A stretch of 63,505 nt of DNA from an uncultured Gemmiger sp. (GCA_944388145.1 CALXHQ010000012.1:1-63505); one strand, 5' to 3'; counted from the stretch's first letter, positions 26,021 to 36,748 are shown. Program-made: numbers and translations. Notes: a model not told the origin generated them from the letters alone.

Positions 26021-26162
26021 GTTTTTTCTCAGCCCGGCGGGGCTGTGGGTTTCTTTTTTACCGGCAGTCTGCCGGGAGCATTCTTCTTTCGTCACCGAAA
26101 GAGGAACGCCTTCCGCCGTACAACGGTAAAAGAGAAACCACCAACCCCGCCAGGCCGAAAAC
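26021..26162. repeat. MH repeat, minimal copy (argB-argD gap)
   Basis: Shortest copy: a reverse terminal module (26021-26079), one hairpin (26080-26107, loop TCAC, i.e. GTGA on the other strand) and a forward terminal module (26108-26162). It looks like a full copy from which everything between the two outer hairpins has been lost. Fills most of the gap between argB and argD. No coding capacity I believe in. Confidence 0.85.
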
Positions 26163-26166
26163 AGTT

Positions 26167-27021
26167 TTACCGGCTGCCCCGGCGGTAGAACAGCGTGCCC
26201 GACCCGCGGTCGGAGAACATCTCCAGCAACACCGAGTGGGGCACCCGCCCGTCAATGATGACCGCCTCGTGGACGCCCTCATAGATGGCATCGGCCATGC
26301 CGTCGATCTTGGGGATCATGCCGCCGGCAATCACGCCCGCCGCCTTGTAGCCCGCAATCTCGGACAGTTCCACCTCGGGGATCAGGGTGCTCTCGTCATC
26401 CTTATTATACAACAGGCCGACAATATCGGTCATGGAAACCAGCTTTTCGGCGTGCAGCGCGATGGCAATGGCCGCGGCGGCGGTATCGGCGTTGATGTTG
26501 TAGGGGATACCGCTGTCGTCCATGCCCACCGTGGCGATCACCGGGATGAACCCATCGGACAGCAGGTGCTCGATCAGGGTGGTGTCCACCCGTTCCACGT
26601 TGCCCACATAGCCCAGGTCGGCGTCCGTCTTGCGGGTGCAGGTGATCATGTGGCCGTCCATGCCGCACAGGCCCACGCCGCGGCCCTTCAGCAGCGCCAC
26701 CAGGTCCTTGTTCACCTGTCCGGCCAGCACCTGCTGTACAATGGCCATAGTCTCCCGGTCGGTGTAGCGCAGGCCGTTCACGAATTTGGACTCCTTGCCC
26801 ACCTTGTCCAGCATCTGGTTGATGGCCGGGCCGCCGCCGTGAACCAGCACCACCCGCACGCCCAGCAGCGTCAGGGTGACCAGGTCGTTCATAACAGCCA
26901 GTTTCAGCGCATCGTTGACCATGGCGTTGCCGCCGTACTTGATGACCAGCGTCTTGCCGTGGTATTTCTGGATATAGGGCGTTGCCTCGGAAAACAGCAG
27001 CGCCATCTCTTCATTTTTCAT
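26167..27021 (-). CDS. argB: acetylglutamate kinase
   Basis: Phosphorylates N-acetylglutamate, second step of arginine synthesis and usual point of arginine feedback. 284 residues, ATG 27021 behind GGGAGG. Motifs 'VIKYGGNAMVND' and 'LVHGGGPAINQML' are typical of the amino-acid kinase fold, with 'MTDIVGLLYNKDD' and 'IAGGMIPKIDGM' at the C-terminal half. Starts 20 bases after argJ, same strand. Confidence 0.97.
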   Translation of the reverse strand: MKNEEMALLFSEATPYIQKYHGKTLVIKYGGNAMVNDALKLAVMNDLVTLTLLGVRVVLVHGGGPAINQMLDKVGKESKFVNGLRYTDRETMAIVQQVLAGQVNKDLVALLKGRGVGLCGMDGHMITCTRKTDADLGYVGNVERVDTTLIEHLLSDGFIPVIATVGMDDSGIPYNINADTAAAAIAIALHAEKLVSMTDIVGLLYNKDDESTLIPEVELSEIAGYKAAGVIAGGMIPKIDGMADAIYEGVHEAVIIDGRVPHSVLLEMFSDRGSGTLFYRRGSR

Positions 27022-27040
27022 GGGCGGATGCCTCCCTGAT

Positions 27041-28279
27041 TCAGGTTCGATAGTCCCCGTTGATCTTGACGTAGTCGTAGGTCAAATCACAGCCCCAGGC
27101 TTTGGCCTCGGCGTCGCCGCAGCCCATATCCACCAGGATGTCGATCTCCTTCTCGGCCAGGACTTTGGCGGCCTCCTCTTCGCTGTAAGGGTGGTAGGCG
27201 GCGTTCTCGCAGACAAAGACCTCACCGGCCCTGGATTTCAGCCGCACCGACACATGGTCGATGGGGAAATCCCCCGGCGTGTAGCCGATGGCGCAGAGCA
27301 CCCGGCCCCAGTTGGCGTCGGCGCCGAACATGGCCGCCTTGAACAGGGTGGAGTGGATGACGCTCTTGGACACATCCCGGGCCACCTGCAGGGAGGGGGC
27401 ATGGGTGACGGTGCATTCCAGCAGCTTGGTGGCGCCCTCGCCGTCGCCGGCCAGCTCGCGGCAGAGCTGCTCGGCCACCTGGGTCAGCGCGGTGAGAAAG
27501 ATGGTGTAATCCTCGGTATCCGGCTGCAGGGGGGCGTTGCCCGCCAGGCCGGAGGCCAGCAGGATGACGGTATCGTTGGTGGAGGTGTCACCGTCCACCG
27601 AGATCTGGTTGAAGGTGGCGGGCACCACGGCGGACAGGGCGGTTTGCAGCACGTCCGGCGCCACGCTGGCGTCGGTGGTTATAAACAGCAGCATGGTGGC
27701 CATGTTGGGGTGGATCATGCCGGAGCCCTTGGCGATGGCGCCCAGCCGGCAGGTCCTGCCGCTCAGGGTGAACTCCACCGCCGCCTGCTTGGGATGGGTG
27801 TCGGTGGTCATGATGGCGGTGGCGGCGGCCAGGCTTCCGGCGGGGCTGGCTTCCAGCCTGGCGGCGGCGTCCGGGATGCCGGCGGCGAAGGGCTCGATGC
27901 TCATAGCCTGACCGATAACGCCGGTGGAGGCGGGCAGCACATCGCTCTCGGCCACGCCCAGGGCCTGGGCGGCCAGTTTGCAGACATCATGGGCCAGCTG
28001 GACGCCGTTCGGCGCGCAGGTGTTGGCGTTGCCCGAGTTGACGACGATGGCCTGGGCATGGCCGTCGGCCAGATGTTCCCGATCCACCGTGATGGGCGCG
28101 CCGTAGACCTTGTTGGTGGTGTAGCAGGCGGCGCCCGCACAGCGCACGTCGGCCTTCAGGATCGCCAGGTCGGGCTTGGAATGGTTGCGGCGGATGCCGC
28201 AGTGGACGCCCGCGGCCGAAAACCCTTTCGGCGCGCAGACGCCGCCCTCCACGGGCGTGAGCGGAAAGTTTTTCATCAT
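27041..28279 (-). CDS. argJ: glutamate N-acetyltransferase / amino-acid acetyltransferase
   Basis: Moves the acetyl group from N-acetylornithine to glutamate, closing the cyclic pathway. 412 residues. The self-cleavage motif is seen in 'ATAIMTTDTHPK' (cleavage before the Thr, which becomes the nucleophile of the beta chain), with 'GSGMIHPNMATML' and 'SVDGDTSTNDT' further on. Together with ArgB, C, D, F, G and H it gives a complete route; no separate argA was seen, so ArgJ may supply both activities. Confidence 0.97.
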   Translation of the reverse strand: MMKNFPLTPVEGGVCAPKGFSAAGVHCGIRRNHSKPDLAILKADVRCAGAACYTTNKVYGAPITVDREHLADGHAQAIVVNSGNANTCAPNGVQLAHDVCKLAAQALGVAESDVLPASTGVIGQAMSIEPFAAGIPDAAARLEASPAGSLAAATAIMTTDTHPKQAAVEFTLSGRTCRLGAIAKGSGMIHPNMATMLLFITTDASVAPDVLQTALSAVVPATFNQISVDGDTSTNDTVILLASGLAGNAPLQPDTEDYTIFLTALTQVAEQLCRELAGDGEGATKLLECTVTHAPSLQVARDVSKSVIHSTLFKAAMFGADANWGRVLCAIGYTPGDFPIDHVSVRLKSRAGEVFVCENAAYHPYSEEEAAKVLAEKEIDILVDMGCGDAEAKAWGCDLTYDYVKINGDYRT

Positions 28280-28336
28280 AATATTCTCTTCTCTCTATGA
28301 TTTCGTTTTGTTGGGTATCGGGTTTGCTGCGGGGCC

Positions 28337-29072
28337 GTTTTTTCTCAGCCCGGCGGGGCTGCGGGTTTCGATTTTAGCGGCAGTCTGCCGGGGGCATTCT
28401 TCTTTCATCACTGAAAGAAGAATCAAGAAAGGTGCCACCGGTTTCGACGCGGTGGACGCACGACGAGGGGCTTGCCGGCACCGAGCGATCATATCGCGAC
28501 CTGCGCCGCAGGCGCAGCGCCGGCAACGGGCGGAGCGATGAGCGAGCCCGTTCCTCTGTCCTTCATTGCCGAAAAGGCAATCACGGATGGAGGCTGAGCC
28601 GCCCCGCAACAGCGTGGTGCCCGGCCCTACCTTGCGGGCCGGGGGATCGTTTTACTCCCCCTGTTCCTGCGGGAAGGCTTGTTGCGGTATTTGTAATAAC
28701 TGCCCGCCGTTTGGTCTCTCCTGCGGTTGCCGGCAGGAACGCTCTGCACGGGCAGCCTGAAACCTGCCGGCAAGGCAACGGGGGTGACCCAACGTACCCT
28801 CGGCCCGCAGGGTAGGGCCGAGCACCTGGCGGCTGTGGGGCGCTACAACGTATCCTCAGACTGGGGTCCAGGGGATAAGTTCCCCTGGTCGGGCGCCCAC
28901 CGCCTCGAAACCGGTGGCACCTTTCTCGGTTCCTCTTTCGGTGACGAAAGAGGAACGCCTTCCACCGTGCAACGGCAAAAGAGAAACCGCCAACCCCGCT
29001 GAGCAAAAAAACGCTTACCGCCGTACAACGGTAAAAGCGAAACCACCAGCCCCGCCAGGCCGAGAAAAGAAC
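28337..29072. repeat. MH repeat, full-length copy (argJ-argC gap)
   Basis: Left arm (reverse): terminal module 28337-28395, hairpin H4 28396-28423 (ATTCTTCTTTCA and its complement, loop TCAC), H3 28435-28455 (CCACCG/CGGTGG), a GC-rich stretch with TTGCC/GGCAA and CGGGC/GCCCG stems, and H1 28620-28643 (CCCGGCCC/GGGCCGGG). A middle of about 155 bases follows. Right arm (forward): H1 28799-28822 (CTCGGCCC/GGGCCGAG), H2 28868-28888 (CCAGGGG/CCCCTGG), H3 28897-28917, H4 28929-28956 (GTTCCTCTTTCG, loop GTGA), and two terminal modules 28957-29072. It lies opposite in orientation to the copy at 48704-49396, whose middle it matches when reversed. Confidence 0.88.
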
Positions 29073-29154
29073 GGCAAAACCGACCGCCTTACATCCCGCC
29101 CGCAAACGCCAAACAAAAAAATCAAAATTGCTCCCGCACAGGACGCATCAAACC

Positions 29155-30093
29155 TTATTCCAGCCCCGCTGTCTCGGGCAGGCCCAGCATCAGATTCATG
29201 CACTGGACCGCTGCGCCGGAGGCACCTTTTCCCAGGTTATCAAACAGGGCTGCCAGCAGCATCTGGCTGCCGTCCGGGCTGGCGGTGCAGTAGATCTCCA
29301 GCCGGTCGGTGCCGGCCAGGGCGTTGGATGCCAGAAAACCGTTTTCCGGCATCTCGCCCAGCGGGTGTACCGTGATCTGGCTTTGTCCGGCGTAATACCC
29401 GGCCAGCGCCCGGGCGATCTCGGCGGCGGGGGCCTTGGCCAGCGCCATGTGCAGCGGCAGGATGGTCTGCATCCCGCAATAGTAGTCGGCCACCACCGGC
29501 ACAAAGGCGGGCGGCGCGGCCAGGCCGCAAACCGCCTGCATCTCGGGCAGGTGCTTGTGGTGCAGCGTCAGGCCGTAGCTGCGGGGGCTGTCCAGCGCGG
29601 CGGGACGGTCCTGCGCCTGATACTCCGCGATCATGCCCTTGCCGCCGCCCGAATAGCCGGTCAGGCTGGTGACGGTGAAGGGGTAGTCCGGCGGCAGCAG
29701 GCCCATCTGCACCAGCGGCGCCGCCAGCACCGCAAAGCCGGTGGCGTGGCAGCCGGGCACCGCCACCCGGGCCGCCTCCACAATGCGCTCCCGCTGGCCG
29801 GCCAGCTCGGGCAGGCCGTAGACCCAGCCCGGTGCGGTGCGGTGGGCGGTGGAGGTGTCCAGCACCCGCACACTGTCCGGGATCAGCGGCACGATCTCCC
29901 GCGAGGCGGCGTCCGGCAGGCAGAGGAACACCAGGTCCGCCCCGGCGCAGCAGGCGGCGCGGGCTTCCAGGTTTTTGCGATCCGCCTCCGGGATGGAGAT
30001 AAGCTCCAGCTCCGGCCGGCCTGACAGCCGGTCCAGAAGCCGAAGGCCGGTGGTGCCGGCGGAACCGTCAACGAAAATTTTGTAGGTCTTCAT
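29155..30093 (-). CDS. argC: N-acetyl-gamma-glutamyl-phosphate reductase, short type
   Basis: NADPH-dependent reduction of acetylglutamyl phosphate to the semialdehyde. 312 residues, the short (type 2) form. N-terminal nucleotide site 'FVDGSAGTTGLRLLDRL'; catalytic cysteine in 'VPGCHATGF'; 'SLTGYSGGGKGMI' near the substrate site. Located between argH and argJ. The repeat that separates it from argJ (875-base gap) makes a single long arg transcript less certain. Confidence 0.95.
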   Translation of the reverse strand: MKTYKIFVDGSAGTTGLRLLDRLSGRPELELISIPEADRKNLEARAACCAGADLVFLCLPDAASREIVPLIPDSVRVLDTSTAHRTAPGWVYGLPELAGQRERIVEAARVAVPGCHATGFAVLAAPLVQMGLLPPDYPFTVTSLTGYSGGGKGMIAEYQAQDRPAALDSPRSYGLTLHHKHLPEMQAVCGLAAPPAFVPVVADYYCGMQTILPLHMALAKAPAAEIARALAGYYAGQSQITVHPLGEMPENGFLASNALAGTDRLEIYCTASPDGSQMLLAALFDNLGKGASGAAVQCMNLMLGLPETAGLE

Positions 30094-30128
30094 GCAAAGT
30101 CCCCTCCGAACGTTTGGGAATCCGGATT

Positions 30129-31529
<1,401 letters not shown>

Positions 31530-31711
31530 AATGGGTACCTCCTGTTTGTTGTGGATGGATGCCAGCCCGCCCGGCTGCGGGGGCGCGGCGGACAGGCCGG
31601 GAAAATGACAAGCCGCCCAGGGCGGGCCCTGCGGCGCGGCCCTGGGACGGCAGACAGATTTTCGAAAATTGGGGATTGGGGGGGTGAACAGCGGGGGCGA
31701 TAAAACCTTCC
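31530..31711. other. gap upstream of argH before the repeat
   Basis: GC-rich spacer with an argH Shine-Dalgarno (GGAGGTACC) near its right edge at 31540. I see no promoter-like pair or terminator I would defend here. Confidence 0.4.
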
Positions 31712-31925
31712 CTCGGCCCGCAAGGTAGGGCCGAGCACCGCAATTTGGCGGGATGACACAACGTATCCTCAGGCTGGGGTCCAGGGGATGAGTTCCCCTG
31801 GTCGGGCGTCCACCGCCTCGAAACCGGTGGCACCTTTCTCGGTTCCTCTTTCGGTGACGAAAGAGGAACGCCTACCGCAGGATGCCGGTAAAAGCGAAAT
31901 CACCCGCCCCGCCAAGTGGCAGGGG
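31712..31925 (+). repeat. MH repeat, half copy (argG-argH gap)
   Basis: Forward arm only: H1 31712-31735, H2 31781-31801 (CCAGGGG/CCCCTGG), H3 31810-31830 (CCACCG/CGGTGG), H4 31842-31869 (GTTCCTCTTTCG, loop GTGA, perfect 12-bp stem) and one terminal module 31870-31925. The reverse arm and the middle are missing. Confidence 0.88.
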
Positions 31926-32008
31926 CAAAATTGCCCGCCCTGCAACACACCCGCAAGCATCTTAGATAACAATCAAGATCGTTCCGCCCTCTGCCGGCAA
32001 GGCCTTTC

Positions 32009-33244
32009 TCACTCCTTGGGCCACTTTTTGGCCAGCTTGGCGCGCTCGGCGATGGGCAGGCCGAACAGGTTGATGAACCCGGCGGAATCGGCCTGGTTGT
32101 AGTCGTCATCCTCACCGAAGGAAGCGGTCTGCTCGTCGTACAGCGTGTAGGGGCTGGTGACGCCGGCGTTGATCATGTTGCCCTTGTACAGCTTGAGGGT
32201 CACATCGCCGGTGACGGTCTTTTGCAGCTCGTCGGTGAAGGCGCAGATGGCCTCCCGCAGGGGAGTGTACCACTGGCCGTTGTAGACGATCTCGCCCATC
32301 TTCTGGGCGATGATGTCCTTGAAGTGGAAGCTTTCCTTGTCCAGCGTGATGGTCTCCAGCACGTTGTGGGCCTTGTACAGGATGGTGCCGCCGGGGGTCT
32401 CGTAGACGCCGCGGCTCTTCATGCCCACCAGGCGGTTTTCAACAATGTCCAGCAGGCCGATGCCGTTTTCGCCGCCCACCTTGTTCAGGTACTCGATCAG
32501 GCTGACGCCGTCCATCTCCTTGCCGTCCACAGCGGTGGGGATGCCCTTTTCAAAGTGGATGGTCACATAGGTGGGGGTGTCGGGCGCCTGCTCGGGGCTG
32601 ACGCCCAGCTCCAGAAAGCCGGGCTTGTTGTACTGGGGCTCGTTCTTCGGGTCCTCCAGGTCCAGGCCCTCGTGGGACAGATGCCACAGGTTCTTGTCTT
32701 TGGAGTAGTTGGTTTCCCGGTTGATGCGCAGGGGGATGTGGTGGGCCTCGGCGTAGTCAATCTCCTCGTCGCGGCTCTTGATGTCCCACTCGCGCCAGGG
32801 GGCGATGATGGCCATGTCGGGGGCCAGCGCCTTCAGGGTCAGCTCAAAGCGGACCTGGTCGTTGCCCTTGCCGGTGCAGCCGTGGCAGATGGCGTCGGCG
32901 CCCTCTTTGATGGCGATCTCGGCCAGGCCCTTGGCGATGCAGGGGCGGGCATGGCTGGTGCCCAGCAGGTAGTCCTCGTACTTGGCGTCGGCTTTCAGGC
33001 AGGGCCAGATGAAGTCCTCCACGTACTCTTTCTTCAGATCCAGCACATACAGCTTGGAGGCGCCGGTCTTTTTGGCCTTCTCCTCCAGGCCGTCCAGCTC
33101 GGTGCCCTGGCCCACGTCGCCGGAGACGGCGATGACCTCGCAATTATTGTAGTTTTCCTTCAGCCAGGGGATGATGATGGACGTGTCCAGACCGCCGGAG
33201 TAGGCCAGCACAACCTTTTTGATATCTTTCTTTGCCTTTTTCAT
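32009..33244 (-). CDS. argG: argininosuccinate synthase
   Basis: ATP-dependent joining of citrulline and aspartate. 411 residues from ATG 33244 (AGGAG upstream; a TTG six bases earlier is also in frame). ATP-pyrophosphatase P-loop '[10 protein letters not shown]' near the N-terminus; '[13 protein letters not shown]' and '[18 protein letters not shown]' are conserved. First gene of the arg cluster, downstream of a sigma-A promoter and ArgR-like operators. Confidence 0.97.
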   Translation of the reverse strand: MKKAKKDIKKVVLAYSGGLDTSIIIPWLKENYNNCEVIAVSGDVGQGTELDGLEEKAKKTGASKLYVLDLKKEYVEDFIWPCLKADAKYEDYLLGTSHARPCIAKGLAEIAIKEGADAICHGCTGKGNDQVRFELTLKALAPDMAIIAPWREWDIKSRDEEIDYAEAHHIPLRINRETNYSKDKNLWHLSHEGLDLEDPKNEPQYNKPGFLELGVSPEQAPDTPTYVTIHFEKGIPTAVDGKEMDGVSLIEYLNKVGGENGIGLLDIVENRLVGMKSRGVYETPGGTILYKAHNVLETITLDKESFHFKDIIAQKMGEIVYNGQWYTPLREAICAFTDELQKTVTGDVTLKLYKGNMINAGVTSPYTLYDEQTASFGEDDDYNQADSAGFINLFGLPIAERAKLAKKWPKE

Positions 33245-33332
33245 GGTCAATACGCTCCTGTCCTCGAAAATCGGGCGCCGGCCGGGGGAAGATACCGCCC
33301 GCCCTGCGGCCGCCGTCCCGTATGCTTCAATT

Positions 33333-33346
33333 TGAATAAATATTCA
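33333..33346. promoter_or_regulatory. ArgR operator 1 (ARG box)
   Basis: TGAATAAATATTCA, a near-perfect palindrome matching the ArgR/AhrC consensus half-sites, placed just downstream of the argG -10 element, so bound repressor would block initiation. Confidence 0.85.
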
Positions 33347-33358
33347 TTGCATATTCCC

Positions 33359-33386
33359 ATTATAGACTGGAAAATCCAAAATGCAA
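33359..33386 (-). promoter_or_regulatory. argG promoter
   Basis: Minus strand TTGCAT (33381-33386), 16-base spacer, TATAAT (33359-33364). Perfect -10, moderate -35. Confidence 0.7.
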
Positions 33387-33461
33387 GATGGCGTTTTTGA
33401 CAAACAACCAAAAATGCTCCTCATCATTTTGTATTCTTTGCTGCAATTGGTTTTTTCTTTG

Positions 33462-33475
33462 TGGATAAATATTCA
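33462..33475. promoter_or_regulatory. ArgR operator 2 (ARG box)
   Basis: TGGATAAATATTCA, one base different from operator 1 and about 129 bases upstream of it. Two spaced boxes are usual for arginine operons repressed by hexameric ArgR with DNA looping. Confidence 0.75.
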
Positions 33476-33669
33476 CTATTTTTTGTGTTATACAAAAAAT
33501 ATGCACTATGTCCGGGCCGGGCTTTTTGCGCCGCCTGAACGTAACGTCCGCATGGGGCAGGGCGGGCGTTCACCCCGCCGCTGCCGAACGGCAAAATCGG
33601 GGCCGGCCATCACCGGGCCGGGGAAAATAGCCGGCATCCCGCAACGCCATGGCCGTCCAAAAATTTCCC

Positions 33670-33699
33670 TTGCCAAACACCGGGTTCATCCCCTATACT
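33670..33699 (+). promoter_or_regulatory. promoter of corA
   Basis: TTGCCA (33670-33675), 18-base spacer, TATACT (33694-33699). The rest of the 528-base divergent gap (33500-33660) shows no further element. Confidence 0.6.
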
Positions 33700-33772
33700 G
33701 GTACTATGTAAAATTGTGGCCCTGTGCCCTGGAATGATCGCGCCAACGCGGCGGGAATGGCGGGTGTGAACC

Positions 33773-34714
33773 ATGTTGAAGATTTATCGTACCAAGGATC
33801 AGCAGCTGACGCGGACCCAGGCCTTTGAGGAGGGCTGCTGGGTCTGCCTGACCGCCCCCAGCCCCGACGAGATCCGCAAGGTGGCCACCACCCTGGACAT
33901 TGAGCCCGCCGACCTGCAGGCCGCCCTGGATAATGAGGAGAGCGCCCGCATCTCGCTGGAGGACGGCTACACCCTGATCCTGGTGGACATTCCCATCAAG
34001 GAGCAGGGCTCCAGCGAGGGAGTCTACACCACCATCCCCCTGGGCATCCTGCTCACCCAGCAGCTGATTGTCACCGTCTGTTCGGTGGACACGCCGGTGC
34101 TGGCCGATTTTTCGGCCTGCCGGGTGCGGAGCTTTTCCACCCGCAAAAAGATGCGCTTTGTCTACCAGATCCTCTACCGGGCGGCTACCATCTATCAGCA
34201 GGAGCTGCGCCTGATCGACCGCCGCCGCCAGGCGCTGGAGGCCAATCTCTCCGGCCAGCTGGAGGACAAGGACCTGATGGAACTGCACCGGCTGGAATCG
34301 ACCCTGGTTTATTTTGCCACCAGTCTGCGGGCCAACAATACCGTTATGGACCGGCTGACCCGCTACAAGCGGCTGGAACAATATCCCGACGACCGGGAGC
34401 TGCTGGACGATGTGATCGTTGAGCTGCGTCAGGCCATCGAGATGACCAGCATCTACCGCGACGATATCAAGGGCACGCGGGAACTGTTCTCAGCCATTTT
34501 GGACAACCGCCTGAATAACGCCATGAAATATCTGACCTCCATCACGCTGATCATGGCGGTGCCCACCGTGATTTCGGGGCTGTACGGCATGAACGTCAAC
34601 GCCGACAGTATGCCCTTTGTGGGCAGCGGCGCCGCCTTTGGCATTGTATGCGCCATCATCGGGCTGGTCTGTGTGGCGGCCGCCTGGGTGCTGCACAAAA
34701 AGCATATGCTGTAA
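33773..34714 (+). CDS. corA: CorA-family magnesium/cobalt channel
   Basis: 313 residues. Long cytoplasmic N-terminal domain, then two C-terminal membrane helices ('YLTSITLIMAVPTVISGLY' and 'GIVCAIIGLVCVAAAWVL') separated by the selectivity loop with the signature 'YGMNVN'. This is the standard CorA layout; the pentamer conducts Mg2+ into the cell. Own promoter; not obviously linked to its neighbours. Confidence 0.95.
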   Translation: MLKIYRTKDQQLTRTQAFEEGCWVCLTAPSPDEIRKVATTLDIEPADLQAALDNEESARISLEDGYTLILVDIPIKEQGSSEGVYTTIPLGILLTQQLIVTVCSVDTPVLADFSACRVRSFSTRKKMRFVYQILYRAATIYQQELRLIDRRRQALEANLSGQLEDKDLMELHRLESTLVYFATSLRANNTVMDRLTRYKRLEQYPDDRELLDDVIVELRQAIEMTSIYRDDIKGTRELFSAILDNRLNNAMKYLTSITLIMAVPTVISGLYGMNVNADSMPFVGSGAAFGIVCAIIGLVCVAAAWVLHKKHML

Positions 34715-34827
34715 GCCCGCCCCGGGCTGCCGCAAAACCGGCGCGCCCCGCAAAAACAGATTAATGGATGCCGGCAAAGGCATTTTGATTTCCCAGTTTT
34801 ATAAGGTTCATAAGGAGAGATGATCCC

Positions 34828-36456
34828 ATGCTTACCAAACGTGAGAGCGGCATCCTGATGCCGCTGTCCAGCCTGCCGGGCGGTTACGGCATCGGCTCGC
34901 TGGGTGCGCCGGCCCGCCGGTTTGTGGATTTCCTGGTCCGCGCCGGGCAAAGTGTCTGGCAGATCCTGCCGGTGGGGCCCACCGGCTATGGCGACAGCCC
35001 CTACCAGAGCTGCTCTGCCTTTGCGGGCAATCCTTATTTTATCGACCTGGACCTGCTGGCAGCCGACGGCCTGCTCTCCCGGGCGGACTACGCCTTTCTG
35101 GACTGGGGCGACGACCCCGAACGGGTGGATTACGGCCTTTTGTACAAAAAGCGGCTGCCGGTGCTGCGGCTGGCTTACCTCAACTTTCTGCGGCAGCGGC
35201 CGCTGCCCGGCTGCGACACCCCCTACCCGGACGACTGGTATGCCTTCCTCTTCCGCAGCGACAACTGGCTGCCTGATTACTGCCTGTACATGGCCGTCAA
35301 GCAGGAAAATGGCATGAAGGACTGGCAGCAGTGGCCCCGGGCCTACCGCCTGCGCGACCCGGCCACGCTGGAGAAATTCCGCGCCGACCACGCCGGAGAG
35401 CTGGGCTTCTGGGCCTTTGTGCAGTATGAGTTCGACCGCCAGTGGCGGGCGCTCAAACACTATGCCAACAGCCGGGGCATCCGCATCATGGGCGACATCC
35501 CCATCTATGTGGCGGCGGATTCCGCCGACGCCTGGACCGGCGGCAGGCTGTTCGAGATGGATGCCGAGGGGCATCCGCTGCGGGTGGCCGGCTGCCCGCC
35601 GGATTACTTTGCCGCCGACGGCCAGCTGTGGGGCAACCCCCTGTACGACTGGCCCTACCACAAGCGCACCGGCTACGCCTGGTGGGTCAGCCGGGTGCGC
35701 CATGCGCTGGACATCTACGACATCTTGCGCATCGATCACTTCCGCGGGTTTGACACCTACTGGGCCATCCCGGCGGGGGAGTCCACCGCCCGCCACGGCA
35801 AGTGGGAGAAGGGCCCCGGCATGGACCTGTTCCGCGCGCTGCACACGGCCCTGGGCGACCTGCCCATCGTGGCCGAGGACCTGGGCGAGCTGTTTGACTC
35901 GGTGCGGGAACTGCTGAAGGAAAGCGGTTTTCCCGGCATGAAGGTGCTGCAGTTTGCCCTGGACGGCACCGACAATGAGTATCTGCCCCACAACTACCCC
36001 CGCAACTGTGTCTGCTATCCCGGCACACACGACAATGACACGCTGCTGGGCTGGTGGGAAAACGGCGCCTCGGCGGAGAAGCAGAGTGAACTGACCGCCT
36101 ATCTTGCCCTGACCCCGCAGGAGGGTCTGCGGGACGGCGTACTGCGGGGCGTACTGGCCAGCCCGGCACTGCTGGCCATTGTGCCCATGGCAGACTGGCT
36201 AGGCCTTGGCAGTGAGGCCCGCATGAACACCCCCGGCCGCGCCGACGGCAACTGGCAGTGGCGCGCCGCCGAAACCGCGCTGACCCCGGCCCTGGCCGGC
36301 GAGATCCGTACCATCACCGCCCGGTATTTCCGCGCCCGGGCGGCAAAGCCCGGCGGGGAGGATACGCCGGCCGCACCCGCACCCGGCCCGGCGCAGGCCG
36401 CCCCGCAAAAAGCACAGTCAAACGAGAAAAAGAGCGTACAGTCTGTTCAAAATTAA
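34828..36456 (+). CDS. malQ: 4-alpha-glucanotransferase (amylomaltase)
   Basis: 542-residue GH77 enzyme that transfers alpha-1,4-glucan chains, used in glycogen or maltodextrin turnover. 'GILMPLSSLPGGYGIGSLG', 'ILRIDHFRGFDTYWAIP', 'VAEDLGELF' (acid/nucleophile region) and 'GTHDNDTLLGWW' are family hallmarks. Starts at ATG 34828 behind AAGGAGAG. The last 35 residues are a low-complexity Pro/Ala/Gln tail not found in typical MalQ. Cytoplasmic. Confidence 0.96.
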   Translation: MLTKRESGILMPLSSLPGGYGIGSLGAPARRFVDFLVRAGQSVWQILPVGPTGYGDSPYQSCSAFAGNPYFIDLDLLAADGLLSRADYAFLDWGDDPERVDYGLLYKKRLPVLRLAYLNFLRQRPLPGCDTPYPDDWYAFLFRSDNWLPDYCLYMAVKQENGMKDWQQWPRAYRLRDPATLEKFRADHAGELGFWAFVQYEFDRQWRALKHYANSRGIRIMGDIPIYVAADSADAWTGGRLFEMDAEGHPLRVAGCPPDYFAADGQLWGNPLYDWPYHKRTGYAWWVSRVRHALDIYDILRIDHFRGFDTYWAIPAGESTARHGKWEKGPGMDLFRALHTALGDLPIVAEDLGELFDSVRELLKESGFPGMKVLQFALDGTDNEYLPHNYPRNCVCYPGTHDNDTLLGWWENGASAEKQSELTAYLALTPQEGLRDGVLRGVLASPALLAIVPMADWLGLGSEARMNTPGRADGNWQWRAAETALTPALAGEIRTITARYFRARAAKPGGEDTPAAPAPGPAQAAPQKAQSNEKKSVQSVQN

Positions 36457-36748
36457 CCAGGCCGGGCATGGTCTTTGTCAAACTCGCACACGATTCAACT
36501 TTTTTTCACCTGTTTCTTTGTACAAACCAAAGATAGGCAGGCCAAACTAGCTGTGATACAATAAGAAAACAGAATAATAAAATAAAAATGGGGGCGCCTG
36601 CCTCCACTGAATGCGCCCGGCGGCGGATGTTCCGCCAGATGCTGTCCGCTTGACACAGCGGTCAGCCTGATTCCTGTTTTCCCCCTTGACGGCGGGGACA
36701 GGCCGCTGCCATTGGCGCCGTTTCCGTGATAGGGAAGGGGATTTGCAA
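36457..36748 (+). promoter_or_regulatory. promoter and long leader of the GGDEF-like gene
   Basis: TAGGCA (36534-36539), 17-base spacer, TACAAT (36557-36562) with an extended TG. The leader is about 180 bases and contains short stems (GGCGG/CCGCC near 36612-36634; CCGCT/AGCGG near 36646-36662). It does not match the cyclic-di-GMP riboswitch cores I know. Confidence 0.5.

Noticed and set aside
28295-29105. Several ORFs of 60-170 codons in the argJ-argC gap
   Set aside because: The same peptides recur in different frames and orientations at other MH repeats, as expected for translated repeat DNA.
36569-36748. Cyclic-di-GMP riboswitch before the GGDEF-like gene
   Set aside because: The conserved core motifs of the known c-di-GMP riboswitch classes are not present.
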